From positions 1 through 34,172 of the forward strand of contig JAKJCA010000028.1 in assembly GCA_022706685.1 (NCBI GenBank): a DNA stretch of 34,172 nucleotides, written 5' to 3'. Positions 16,241 through 23,771 of this stretch are shown in pieces (within the stretch, counting starts at the first letter, position 1; each line of letters opens with the position of its first letter). This stretch comes from Bacillota bacterium (lineage in GTDB: Bacteria > Bacillota > Clostridia > Oscillospirales > Acutalibacteraceae). Under the pieces are notes generated by a model. It did no database searches and was not told where the DNA came from. It saw nothing but the letters and a program-made list of their open reading frames with translations. A program made the position numbers and the translations under genes.

Positions 16241-17308
16241 ATGGACGACAGGGAGAATCTTACCGGCATTTTCAGGCGGACGGGTTACGAGCGCATGCCC
16301 GCGGAGTATTCCGTGACGCCGGCCGTTCAGGCGAAACTGAGGGATTATGTGCGGCGCACCGGTTACCGGCTGCCGGAACCTGCCTGGCAAAGCATACCGG
16401 GCTGCCGCCAAACCAACCCCAAACCCGAAGGTTTCTACCGGCAATACTATGATTTCCCGCTTGCCGAAGGCACCTCCATCGACTGTTTCGGCGTCGCGCA
16501 TGAACCCGGCAGCCCGCAGGCCATGCACATGACCAGAATGCGCTGCCCGATGGAGCGTATGACGACGCTTCGCGAACTTAAAGCCTACGAATACCCGCGT
16601 TTTTCCGAACGGGTGACGCTGCTGCAGAAAAAAATGGTCCTCGCAGCCCGCTCACAAAAAAAGTTCGCCATGGGTAATATGCAGTGTACCGTATGGGAAA
16701 AAGCGTGGAATATGCGCGGTATGGAGGTGCTCATGACCGACATGGCCCTCAACGAGGAACTTGCCGACTATCACCTCGACCGCGTGACGCAGATATCCGT
16801 CGCCCAGGCGCGCAACTTCGCGCTCGCGGGTGTCGACGGCCTGTATCTCGGCGACGACATCGGCATGCAGCGCGCGCCGATGTTCAGCCTGGAGATGTAC
16901 CGCCGTTTTCTCAAACCGCGGCTTAAACAGGTCATCGACGCGGCCAAAAACATACGGCCGGATATCATCGTTATTTACCATTCCTGCGGTTACGCCAAAC
17001 CGTTTATCGAAGACCTCATCGAGGTTGGGGTGGACGTGCTGAACCCCGTTCAGCCCGAATGCATGAGCTTTGAGGAGCTTTTCACCGCCTACGGCGACCG
17101 CCTTTCCTTTTTCGGTACGCTCGGCACCCAGACGCTCATGCCGTTCGGCACGCCCGAACAGGTCAGGGAAACGGTAAACAGGAACCTGGACTTCGCCGGG
17201 CCGCGGGGAGGCCTGCTGGTCAGCCCCACCCATATCCTCGAACCCGAGGTGCCGGTCGAGAACATCGTCGCTTTCATCGACGCCTGCCGGGACTACCGGC
17301 CCGCCTGA
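16241..17308 (+). CDS. Uroporphyrinogen decarboxylase (URO-D) superfamily protein, methyltransferase-like branch
   Basis: The 355-residue TIM-barrel protein shows the URO-D-like segments LGDDIGMQRAP, YHSCG with an H-x-C pair, LNPVQPECM, GTLGTQTLMPFGTPEQVR and SPTHILEPEVPVENI. The HemE substrate motif near the N-terminus is absent, so it is not the heme-pathway enzyme. The H-x-C pair resembles the zinc-binding start of corrinoid-dependent methyltransferases, but I see no matching third Cys at the usual distance and no corrinoid protein nearby. ATG 16241 has GAGGAG six bases upstream. It diverges from the SSS symporter operon, which suggests a catabolic role on the imported compound. Confidence 0.8.
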   Translation: MDDRENLTGIFRRTGYERMPAEYSVTPAVQAKLRDYVRRTGYRLPEPAWQSIPGCRQTNPKPEGFYRQYYDFPLAEGTSIDCFGVAHEPGSPQAMHMTRMRCPMERMTTLRELKAYEYPRFSERVTLLQKKMVLAARSQKKFAMGNMQCTVWEKAWNMRGMEVLMTDMALNEELADYHLDRVTQISVAQARNFALAGVDGLYLGDDIGMQRAPMFSLEMYRRFLKPRLKQVIDAAKNIRPDIIVIYHSCGYAKPFIEDLIEVGVDVLNPVQPECMSFEELFTAYGDRLSFFGTLGTQTLMPFGTPEQVRETVNRNLDFAGPRGGLLVSPTHILEPEVPVENIVAFIDACRDYRPA

Positions 17309-17331
17309 CTCTGCGCCGCCATAGTCCGTAT

Positions 17332-17365
17332 AAAAACGCAGCCGCCCCGGCCGGGGCGGCTGCGT
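17332..17365. terminator. Bidirectional terminator
   Basis: Perfect 13-base arms (17336-17348 and 17353-17365) surround a GGCC loop. On the minus strand five T follow, so it ends the YhhN-like gene (stop 17385). It also lies 24 bases past the decarboxylase-like gene on the plus strand, where the T run is weak. Confidence 0.85.
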
Positions 17366-17384
17366 CATTTCCGGCGACCGGCCG

Positions 17385-18119
17385 TTACGGCTTGATCAGC
17401 AGAATGGTGCTCGACAGCAGCATCTGCCCCGCAAAATAGGTGATGATGTTCGCGTTTTTCAGCGCTCGGTTTTTGCGGTCGCGCGTGAAATTGACGGCCG
17501 CCCAAAGCGAATCGGAAATGAAGAACAACAGGGCGCCGGCCGCCAGCACAAGGCTGTTCAGCAGGGCGCCGGCCTGTCCGGCGAGCAGGATCCTCAGCCC
17601 CAGGGCCCAGGCCAGCACGAGCATAGCCATCAGCGTCAGGGCGTACAATATCACGGGAACCAGCCGCCTGCCGAAGTGCATTTTCTTTCTTCTGGCAAAC
17701 AAGGCGCCCGCGGCGAACAGCAGCGCCACCATAGCAAACGAAACCGGGCTGACCGCCTTTTTTTCGGGGAAAAGGTGGCGGGATGCCGAGATATAGGCGC
17801 AAAGGTAACAAAGATGGCCCGTCAGGAAACTGACAAGCCCCAGGATAAAGAACACCAGTTTTTTGCCGGCGTGCAGGAAGAAGTCGCCGACCCAGCCGAA
17901 CATCAGCCCTGCGAGCATGAATTGAGCGAAAAGGCTTTTGTTGCCGCTGATCAGGGCAGCGCAAACACCCATGCAAACATAAAGCGTCGCGCAGACCATT
18001 TTCAGCAGCAGGGATTTCCGTGTCTTCTCGGGCCACATGGCCTTGAGAAACCAGGGAACAAAAACGAACTCCAGCGCGGCCGCCGCCGCGAAGAGGGACC
18101 AAAGAATCTCGGTTTTCAT
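17385..18119 (-). CDS. YhhN/TMEM86-family integral membrane protein (lysoplasmalogenase-like)
   Basis: The 244-residue protein has about eight helices and the family's spaced polar residues: GWVGDFFLH, SFLTGHLCY, FFISDSLWAA and ITYFAGQML. Animal TMEM86B cleaves lysoplasmalogen, and bacterial homologues are presumed to act on ether lipids; plasmalogens do occur in many anaerobic Clostridia. I chose ATG 18119 (GGAG eight bases upstream) over GTG 18125, which would leave only two bases. It is probably transcribed alone, from a -10 near 18185. Confidence 0.8.
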   Translation of the reverse strand: MKTEILWSLFAAAAALEFVFVPWFLKAMWPEKTRKSLLLKMVCATLYVCMGVCAALISGNKSLFAQFMLAGLMFGWVGDFFLHAGKKLVFFILGLVSFLTGHLCYLCAYISASRHLFPEKKAVSPVSFAMVALLFAAGALFARRKKMHFGRRLVPVILYALTLMAMLVLAWALGLRILLAGQAGALLNSLVLAAGALLFFISDSLWAAVNFTRDRKNRALKNANIITYFAGQMLLSSTILLIKP

Positions 18120-18184
18120 GCGCACAACTCCGGCAGTTTAATGGCGGGCGGTTAACCTTACGGCGTGTCCGCTTTTGCACTGAC

Positions 18185-18190
18185 AGTATA
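18185..18190 (-). promoter_or_regulatory. -10 box, possible promoter of the YhhN-like gene
   Basis: TATACT on the minus strand lies 66 bases before ATG 18119, just past the stop of the sialidase-like gene (18220). No good -35 is visible. No terminator hairpin separates it from the upstream gene, so read-through is possible. Confidence 0.3.
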
Positions 18191-18219
18191 ACACACAATC
18201 GCGCCGAAGACATCGCGCT

Positions 18220-20082
18220 TTAATCTAAACTTTTCGTCGAAACGCTGCGGATAAGGTAAATCCGCTGCGTTTCGGGTTCGTCGGCGTTTTTCATGTCCGG
18301 CGTATCGGGATAGATTTCGAAGTTCGGCAGGCAGCGCCTCGGTTTGGTGCGCAGAATGAGCCTTTCGACGTCGTTGGCCTTATGGACCGGCCGGCCGAAG
18401 CCGTACCGTTTGGCCACTTTCGAGTCCCACAGGACGGTATAAACATTGTTCGCGCAGTCGGCCCGGATTTCCAGCGTATGCCAAACCGGCTCCGGCTCGA
18501 CCTTGCAGCATTTCTCCGTATTGGAACCGTAACGCGCTTTCAGCCAGCCGCCGCCGAGCGACACTCTGCACACGGGGACGCCCGTTTTGTCGGCCAGTTC
18601 GATTTCCAGGTCTTTTTCATAACGGGCGGCCATGATTTCCAAAACAACGCTGACCTTGGCGCTGCGCGGGAATATCCGCATCGCCCTGGCGTAATCACAG
18701 GGGTCTTGATCGGCGATTTTCAGGCAGGTTTCCCCGTTCACCTTTTCAAGCGTCACCGGCGACCATTTGGTGGAGTAGATGTTCCAGTCTTTGACATACC
18801 CGTCTTCGCAACCCTCAAACGTGTCGTGAATGTGCTCGTCCACACTTCGGCGCACCGGCAGCGGGATGCGGCTGACCCCGATATCCTCTTTGTTGATGGA
18901 GTGGCAGATCCACATCGCCCCGGCCGGATATTCCTTATGTCCCTCGCAGATGCCGCGGATGTACTGCGGGCCGAAGTCCTTATAAATCCCCTCGTAGCGG
19001 CGGGGCGGCAGTTCGCCGAATACGCACGCCATATCGTTGAATTCGATGCCGTCGTCGGATGTGACGACCACCAGCGGGTAGCGGTGCTCGCTCGAAAGGC
19101 TGTTGTCGTAGCAGATGGCGAAGCGGCCGTCTTCGGTTTTCTGTCCCCAGGATTTCGCGCCGGAGGTCGCGAAGGTCGGCTCATAGCGGATGTCCCAGTT
19201 GACGCCGCCGTCTCGGCTGATACCCACCTTGCCCTGCTTCCACAGGGCCGCGACGGTGTTTTCATCGATATGGTACCAGCAAAAACTGCTCGCGGATTCA
19301 AACGGGGTGTTCGGCGCCGTCCCGCCTTCCCCGTCTTCTTTTTTTGGTATTTTCAACCCGATGGCCGTATCCGCCGGCCCGTGTTCCTCCGTCCACTGCT
19401 CGGTGACGAAGCGGTCCGCAAGCAGTTCCTCGCAGGCGGCGACGAAACTCTTGTCCGCGGCGTGTTTGTAATACGGGAAGGGGAGTTTATCCTCTGTCCA
19501 GCCCGAATAATCGAGATAGCGAATAAAATAGACCGGCCCCATCGCGCCGTCCTCAAACACCTCGCGCACCACCCGGCCGATGCCGTAATTGCGCCAGGGG
19601 CAGATGTCGTGGTGCGGCGCGTGGCCGTAAAAGCCGCTGACAATCAGGCGGTCGTCTTTGGTATGGTAAAAGCCCATGCGCTGGTGCATGAAGGCGAAGG
19701 TCCCCTCCGGCACTTCCACCGTCGTGCCGTCCGCGCATTGGTATTCGCCCGCCGGCACCCGGATGACGGGAAAACTGACGCGCGGCTTATCCCAGGTCAT
19801 GCCGTCTTTTGATTTGACTATGAATGACTGCCCGGCGCCCGTATGCTCGCTGACGGGGTTGGACAGGTATTCCAAATAGAAGCAGCCCCGCCAGTAGGTG
19901 AGCATCGGTGCGTGGTTGTAGGTATTGCCAAAGCCGTCGGCCTCTTCCGGCCGGCTGCGGTTGGCGCGCAGCACCTGGTAGTTGGAAGCGCCGACGGCAT
20001 GCAGCAGCCCGCCGTCGTGCTTGCTCAGGTCGGCGAATTCTGTCCCGGCGTAATAGGGCGGGCGGTGAATATGATTAGCCAT
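18220..20082 (-). CDS. Sialidase-like beta-propeller protein, cytoplasmic
   Basis: The 620-residue protein has no signal peptide. It contains Asp-box motifs of the sialidase superfamily at about 91 (SKDGMTW), 289 (SRDGGVNW) and 341 (TSDDGIEF), and a C-terminal region (about 420-600) with beta-sandwich or LamG-like patterning. The Arg triad of true sialidases cannot be fixed by eye, so glycan hydrolysis is likely but neuraminidase activity is not established. GAGGT lies seven bases before ATG 20082. An array of mini-hairpins begins 18 bases upstream of the ATG. Nearby GH29 fucosidase and sugar symporters suggest intracellular breakdown of host-type glycans. Confidence 0.7.
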   Translation of the reverse strand: MANHIHRPPYYAGTEFADLSKHDGGLLHAVGASNYQVLRANRSRPEEADGFGNTYNHAPMLTYWRGCFYLEYLSNPVSEHTGAGQSFIVKSKDGMTWDKPRVSFPVIRVPAGEYQCADGTTVEVPEGTFAFMHQRMGFYHTKDDRLIVSGFYGHAPHHDICPWRNYGIGRVVREVFEDGAMGPVYFIRYLDYSGWTEDKLPFPYYKHAADKSFVAACEELLADRFVTEQWTEEHGPADTAIGLKIPKKEDGEGGTAPNTPFESASSFCWYHIDENTVAALWKQGKVGISRDGGVNWDIRYEPTFATSGAKSWGQKTEDGRFAICYDNSLSSEHRYPLVVVTSDDGIEFNDMACVFGELPPRRYEGIYKDFGPQYIRGICEGHKEYPAGAMWICHSINKEDIGVSRIPLPVRRSVDEHIHDTFEGCEDGYVKDWNIYSTKWSPVTLEKVNGETCLKIADQDPCDYARAMRIFPRSAKVSVVLEIMAARYEKDLEIELADKTGVPVCRVSLGGGWLKARYGSNTEKCCKVEPEPVWHTLEIRADCANNVYTVLWDSKVAKRYGFGRPVHKANDVERLILRTKPRRCLPNFEIYPDTPDMKNADEPETQRIYLIRSVSTKSLD

Positions 20083-20100
20083 ATATCACACCTCATCTCA

Positions 20101-20178
20101 ATCATGTGCGCAGCACACATCATGCCGCAAGGCGCATCATGTCCGCAGGACACATCATATCCCGGCATGGACACATCG
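20101..20178. repeat. Tandem array of mini-hairpins with compensated arms
   Basis: Units of 17-21 bases start with ATCAT. The first three contain tiny hairpins: GTGC-GCA-GCAC (20106-20116), GCC-GCAA-GGC (20124-20133) and GTCC-GCA-GGAC (20141-20151). A fourth unit (20160-20171) is degenerate. Loops and linkers are constant while the arms differ yet stay complementary. The array occupies the leader of the sialidase-like gene (start 20082). The rest of 20179-20259 shows no gene or clear promoter. Confidence 0.8.
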
Positions 20179-20259
20179 TTGAAAAAGCCTGCGGATATTT
20201 CTGCTTATGTGCATGGGCAAACGGATAACATAACGCCATATGACAAGGTAATCGCAGCA

Positions 20260-21201
20260 TCAATGATAGATGACATTCCGGCACTTCGGAAAACCAGAAC
20301 ATCCCCAAAACTGCTTCCCGGCATTCTCGCCGGTTTTCGCGGTCCTTAGAACCATTTCTCGCCCGCATTTCGAACAGAATTTTATCTGCGGAACATTATC
20401 AACAACAGGGTGTGCCTGCGTTCCGACTGTTAAGGTATCTTTTGCAATAGCGACTGGTTCCGAAACCGGTGCAACAGCAGTGGTTTGCCGGATGTTTTCA
20501 ATATGCTTCGCTTTTGTCTCTTCACTTGCTTGCGCATAGGGAGCTAACTTCTTGTAGATTTCTTCCACCTGCTGTGGCGTTAATATGTTGTTGAATTGCT
20601 TGCTGATCTTCTCAAAATAGGCTGTGATATTACGCCGTTTGAACACTTCCGCTTTCCTTTGGGTCAGTTCAACCTTCTTTAAGGTGCAGCGGTCGCTGAA
20701 AACAACAGCGGAATGATATGTGATAAAATCGTATTCAGTCAATATGGATTTCAGCCACTTCAGATGCAGTTCGTTTTGCATAATCGGATTCAGAAAGCGT
20801 GTTTTAACACTCGTTCCTCTTCTTGGCAGGGTTTGAGTCCATTGTTTTTGGTTCTCACTGCCAAATATCCAACCGCTGTAGTTCTTGGATTCAAAAACGA
20901 AGATACCGCTTTGACTGATTAGCAGAACATCGATTTCCGTCGTTTCTTCATTCTGTTTCGGCAGGTAGACATTAAACAGGAATCTGCGCGGCTGCTCCAC
21001 TTTCTTCAGTTCCTTATAAATCGAATATTCGCCGTACAGACCTAAATCGCGGTGGGTTTTGAGCAACCGGTTGTGCGTAGCTTGATAATATTCTGTCTTC
21101 CGGTACTGGCGATTAACAAAAAAATATATCACTAACAAGGTGAAAAAGAATGTTGACGGAAGCATCGCGCTGTAGAGGACGAAGAGCAAGTAGTTGGACA
21201 C
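20260..21201 (-). CDS. Membrane-anchored NERD-domain nuclease-like protein with topoisomerase-type zinc ribbon
   Basis: The 313-residue protein has one N-terminal helix (about 4-29). A NERD domain (about 50-170) carries PD-(D/E)xK-type residues Glu58, Asp91 (TEID) and Glu104-x-Lys106 (FESKN). A linker leads to a C-terminal zinc ribbon with four Cys (276, 279, 301, 307) like those at the end of DNA topoisomerase I. The residues suggest an active DNA nuclease held at the membrane; its cellular role is unknown. I chose GTG 21201: AAGGAG lies eight bases upstream and the helix begins directly after. Longer frames start in the divergent promoter region. It is probably a single-gene unit. Confidence 0.8.
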   Translation of the reverse strand: MSNYLLFVLYSAMLPSTFFFTLLVIYFFVNRQYRKTEYYQATHNRLLKTHRDLGLYGEYSIYKELKKVEQPRRFLFNVYLPKQNEETTEIDVLLISQSGIFVFESKNYSGWIFGSENQKQWTQTLPRRGTSVKTRFLNPIMQNELHLKWLKSILTEYDFITYHSAVVFSDRCTLKKVELTQRKAEVFKRRNITAYFEKISKQFNNILTPQQVEEIYKKLAPYAQASEETKAKHIENIRQTTAVAPVSEPVAIAKDTLTVGTQAHPVVDNVPQIKFCSKCGREMVLRTAKTGENAGKQFWGCSGFPKCRNVIYH

Positions 21202-21246
21202 GACACAGGCTCCTTTTTCGTTTTTTTGTAATTGTAAACTTGTATT

Positions 21247-21275
21247 ATCATACATGGAATATGGCTTGACTGCAA
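21247..21275 (-). promoter_or_regulatory. Promoter of the NERD gene
   Basis: On the minus strand TTGCAG (21275-21270) and TATGAT (21252-21247) are spaced by 17 bases, about 50 bases before GTG 21201. Confidence 0.6.
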
Positions 21276-21302
21276 CAAAGGCCGCCGCCGTCCGGCCCGC
21301 TC

Positions 21303-21331
21303 TTGCGCAAAGCCGATAATATGAGTATGCT
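21303..21331 (+). promoter_or_regulatory. Possible promoter of the fucosidase gene
   Basis: TTGCGC (21303-21308) and TATGCT (21326-21331) are spaced by 17 bases, about 50 bases before ATG 21380. The match is moderate. GATAAT at 21315-21320 is an alternative -10. Confidence 0.4.
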
Positions 21332-21379
21332 AAGAACAACCGAAAAGATGAAAAGGTGAACAGCCGGGAGGTCGATTCA

Positions 21380-22834
21380 ATGAAAACTGTATCGGATATT
21401 CTGCAGACAGTCGACGAGGTCATCGCCCGCGGCCCCTACAAAGATTCCTGGGATTCCCTTTCGCGGTACGAAACGCCCGGCTGGTACCGCTCGGCCAAGT
21501 TCGGCATTTTTATCCACTGGGGCGTCTATTCGGTGCCCGCCTTCGGCAACGAATGGTATCCCCGCAACATGTATATCAAGGGCCACCGCGATTACAAACA
21601 CCACGTGGCGACCTACGGCGAGCCCAAGGACTTCCCTTACGAGAAGTTTATCCCCATGTTCAAAGCCGAGCGCTTTGACGCCGGCGAATGGATGCGCCTT
21701 TTTGCCGAGGCGGGCGCCAAGTACTTGGTTCCGGTCGCCGAGCACCACGACGGGTTTCAGATGTACGGCAGCGAACTCTCCAACTGGTGCGCTGCCCAAA
21801 TGGGTCCTCGGCGCGATGTGCTCGGCGAACTGAAAGCAGCCGCCGAGCGCGAGGGCATCGTGCTGGGCGCTTCCAGCCACCGGGCGGAAAACTGCTGGTT
21901 TTTCAACGGCGCCAACGATTTCGACTCAGGTATTTCCGGCGCCGGCCTGAAAGAACCTTACGGCTACCGTCTCCCCGGTGAAGACAACATCGACGGCATG
22001 GACCCCGTCCTGCTGCGCGAGCATCTCGATATGTGGCTGGCCAGAACCTGCGAAATCGTCGACAAATACCGCCCGAAAATCATTTATTTCGACTGGTGGA
22101 TTGAAAACCGCCCCTTTAAGCCCTATCTCAAGAAATTCGCCGCCTACTACTATAACCGCGCCTTCGAATGGGGAGAGCAGGTGGCTATCAATTATAAAAA
22201 CGACGCTTACGCGCCCGGCACCGCGGTGTTCGACCTCGAGCGCGGGCAAATGAGCGGCATCGGCCCGCGCTTCTGGCAGACCGATACCTCGCTCTCCAAA
22301 TGGTCGTGGGGCTATATCCAAAAAAATTATTACAAGACGCCGCTCGACATTGTCTGCAACCTGGTCGATATCGTCAGCAAGAACGGTACGCTGCTGCTCA
22401 ACGTCGGTCCCAAACCCGACGGGACTATTCCGGAGGAAGAAAAGGCCATTCTGAAGGCCGTCGGCGCCTGGATGGCCGTCAACGGCGAAGCGGTTTACGG
22501 CAGCGCTTGCTGGCGCGTTTTCGGCGAAGGCCCCACCAAAGTCGGCGGCGGTCAGTTTACCGACACCGTGCGCGGCGCTTTCACCGCCCGCGACATCCGC
22601 TTTACTTACAAGGCGCCGTATATTTACGCCTTTGTGCTGGCCTGCCCGCGCGACGGTCAGGTCCGTATCCGCTCGCTCGGCCGCGGCACGTTCAGGGGCT
22701 TCCCTCTCACGGCCGAACTGCTCGGGACACCCGGTCAGCTGCCGATGAAGCAAAACAAACGCAGCCTTGATATCAAGTTGCCGGAAGGAACACGAAGCGA
22801 ATACCCGCTCGTGCTGAAAATCTGTTTTGATTGA
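21380..22834 (+). CDS. Alpha-L-fucosidase, glycoside hydrolase family 29
   Basis: The 484-residue protein has the GH29 barrel landmarks: KFGIFIHWGVYS with His46, the EHHDGF pair (His122/His123), and IIYFDWW, whose Asp238 fits the catalytic nucleophile. A C-terminal beta-sandwich follows from about 370. There is no signal peptide, so it releases L-fucose from imported oligosaccharides in the cytoplasm. GGAGG lies eight bases before ATG 21380. Neighbours include the sialidase-like protein on the other strand and two sugar symporters within the window, which is consistent with use of fucosylated host or plant glycans. Confidence 0.92.
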   Translation: MKTVSDILQTVDEVIARGPYKDSWDSLSRYETPGWYRSAKFGIFIHWGVYSVPAFGNEWYPRNMYIKGHRDYKHHVATYGEPKDFPYEKFIPMFKAERFDAGEWMRLFAEAGAKYLVPVAEHHDGFQMYGSELSNWCAAQMGPRRDVLGELKAAAEREGIVLGASSHRAENCWFFNGANDFDSGISGAGLKEPYGYRLPGEDNIDGMDPVLLREHLDMWLARTCEIVDKYRPKIIYFDWWIENRPFKPYLKKFAAYYYNRAFEWGEQVAINYKNDAYAPGTAVFDLERGQMSGIGPRFWQTDTSLSKWSWGYIQKNYYKTPLDIVCNLVDIVSKNGTLLLNVGPKPDGTIPEEEKAILKAVGAWMAVNGEAVYGSACWRVFGEGPTKVGGGQFTDTVRGAFTARDIRFTYKAPYIYAFVLACPRDGQVRIRSLGRGTFRGFPLTAELLGTPGQLPMKQNKRSLDIKLPEGTRSEYPLVLKICFD

Positions 22835-22869
22835 ATGATGGTTAACCTACTGCTATAAAATATATTGTA

Positions 22870-22912
22870 GGGAACGACCCCTGTGTCGTTCCGCGACCCC
22901 TGTGTCGTTCCG
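22870..22912. repeat. Hairpin repeat followed by a perfect 19-base tandem copy
   Basis: GGAACGAC (22871-22878) pairs with GTCGTTCC (22885-22892) around CCCTGT. The 19 bases 22875-22893 are repeated exactly at 22894-22912. It lies between the fucosidase stop (22834) and the peroxidase start. It lacks a strong T run, so it is a weak terminator at best and more probably an interspersed repeat. Confidence 0.8.
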
Positions 22913-22945
22913 TAATGTTTTCAAAAATATGATATCCCATGAACT

Positions 22946-22951
22946 TATAAT
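22946..22951 (+). promoter_or_regulatory. -10 box, probable promoter of the peroxidase cluster
   Basis: A perfect TATAAT lies 33 bases before ATG 22985 in AT-rich DNA. The -35 is poor, so the promoter is either activator-dependent or misassigned. Confidence 0.45.
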
Positions 22952-22984
22952 GTATTTGAATCTCAAATAAAGGAGCGGTAACAA

Positions 22985-23461
22985 ATGAGCATCTATGATT
23001 TTACGGTCAAAGACACCTACGGCGATGACGTTTCCCTGTCGGACTACAAAGGCAAAGTCCTTCTCATTGTCAACACGGCCAGCAAATGCGGTTTTACCCC
23101 CCAGTTTGAGGGGCTCGAAAAGCTTTACAAAGAACTTTCCCCCAGAGGTTTGGAGATTTTGGGTTTCCCCTGCAACCAGTTTGCCAACCAGGACCCCGGC
23201 ACCGACGAGGAAATCCGCAACTTCTGTCAATTCAATTACGGCGTCTCCTTCCCGATTTTTGCAAAAATCGACGTCAACGGCCCCAACGCCGCGCCTCTTT
23301 ACCAATTCCTCAAAAACGAGAAAAGCGGCATCGGCGGCAAGAAAATCAAATGGAACTTCACCAAGTTCCTGGTGGACAAAGACGGGACCGTCCTCAAACG
23401 CTACGCCTCCGCCACCACGCCGGAAGCCATACGGGACGATATCGTCGAACTGCTGGACTGA
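22985..23461 (+). CDS. Glutathione peroxidase-family thiol peroxidase
   Basis: The 158-residue protein has the full active site: Cys35 (TASKCGFT, Cys in place of Sec), Gln65-type (FPCNQF), Trp123 and Asn124 (KWNF). Cys63 and Cys81 sit where the thioredoxin-dependent members (for example yeast Gpx3, C36/C64/C82) carry theirs, so Cys81 is the likely resolving residue. It should therefore use thioredoxin- or glutaredoxin-like partners and not glutathione. AGGAG lies nine bases before the ATG. The next two genes encode a candidate electron donor and its reductase. Confidence 0.92.
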   Translation: MSIYDFTVKDTYGDDVSLSDYKGKVLLIVNTASKCGFTPQFEGLEKLYKELSPRGLEILGFPCNQFANQDPGTDEEIRNFCQFNYGVSFPIFAKIDVNGPNAAPLYQFLKNEKSGIGGKKIKWNFTKFLVDKDGTVLKRYASATTPEAIRDDIVELLD

Positions 23462-23504
23462 ACCGCGGACACGCCGATAAGAAGAGGGGAGGCCGCGCAA
23501 CAGA

Positions 23505-23735
23505 ATGGAAATCAACATCTATACCACGCCCGACTGCTCGATGTGCAAGGCGGCAAAAGCGTTTTTAGCCGCCCACAACCTGCCCTTCACCGAGCATGAC
23601 GTTTCGGCCAGCCGGCAGGCGGCTGCCGAAATGCTTGCCAAAACCCGGGAGAGAAAACTGCCCGTTATCGATATCGGCGGGGAGCTGGTCATCGGCTTTG
23701 ACCAGGACCGGCTCGAAGAACTCCTGGGGCTTTGA
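23505..23735 (+). CDS. Glutaredoxin-like protein, YruB/Uxx-star type with CxxC
   Basis: The 76-residue thioredoxin-fold protein has Cys11-Ser-Met-Cys14 after TTPD, a cis-proline (Pro53 in KLPVI), and a C-terminal GFDQDRLEELL segment typical of the YruB glutaredoxin-like group. Some relatives have selenocysteine in the first position; here both are TGC Cys. GGGGAGG lies 12 bases upstream, a slightly long spacing. It sits 43 bases after the peroxidase and 36 before the reductase, so it is the likely carrier between the two. Confidence 0.85.
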   Translation: MEINIYTTPDCSMCKAAKAFLAAHNLPFTEHDVSASRQAAAEMLAKTRERKLPVIDIGGELVIGFDQDRLEELLGL

Positions 23736-23771
23736 ACCCGGAGCATATCGTGAAAGAATGGTGAAACGGCT

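Noticed and set aside
16241..17308. Assignment as heme-pathway HemE
   Set aside because: The N-terminal substrate-binding motif of HemE is missing, the H-x-C pair points to the methyltransferase-like branch, and no heme genes are nearby.
18382..19812. A 476-codon plus-strand frame opposite the sialidase-like gene
   Set aside because: Composition is Arg/Ala/Val-rich without any motif, and the minus strand has Asp boxes and a proper start.
20101..20178. Possible CRISPR array
   Set aside because: The units are only 17-21 bases, the variable part is a self-complementary arm and not a spacer, and no cas gene is near.
22875..22912. Possible CRISPR or attachment-site duplication
   Set aside because: The two 19-base copies are directly adjacent with no spacer, and no integrase or mobile gene is present in the window.
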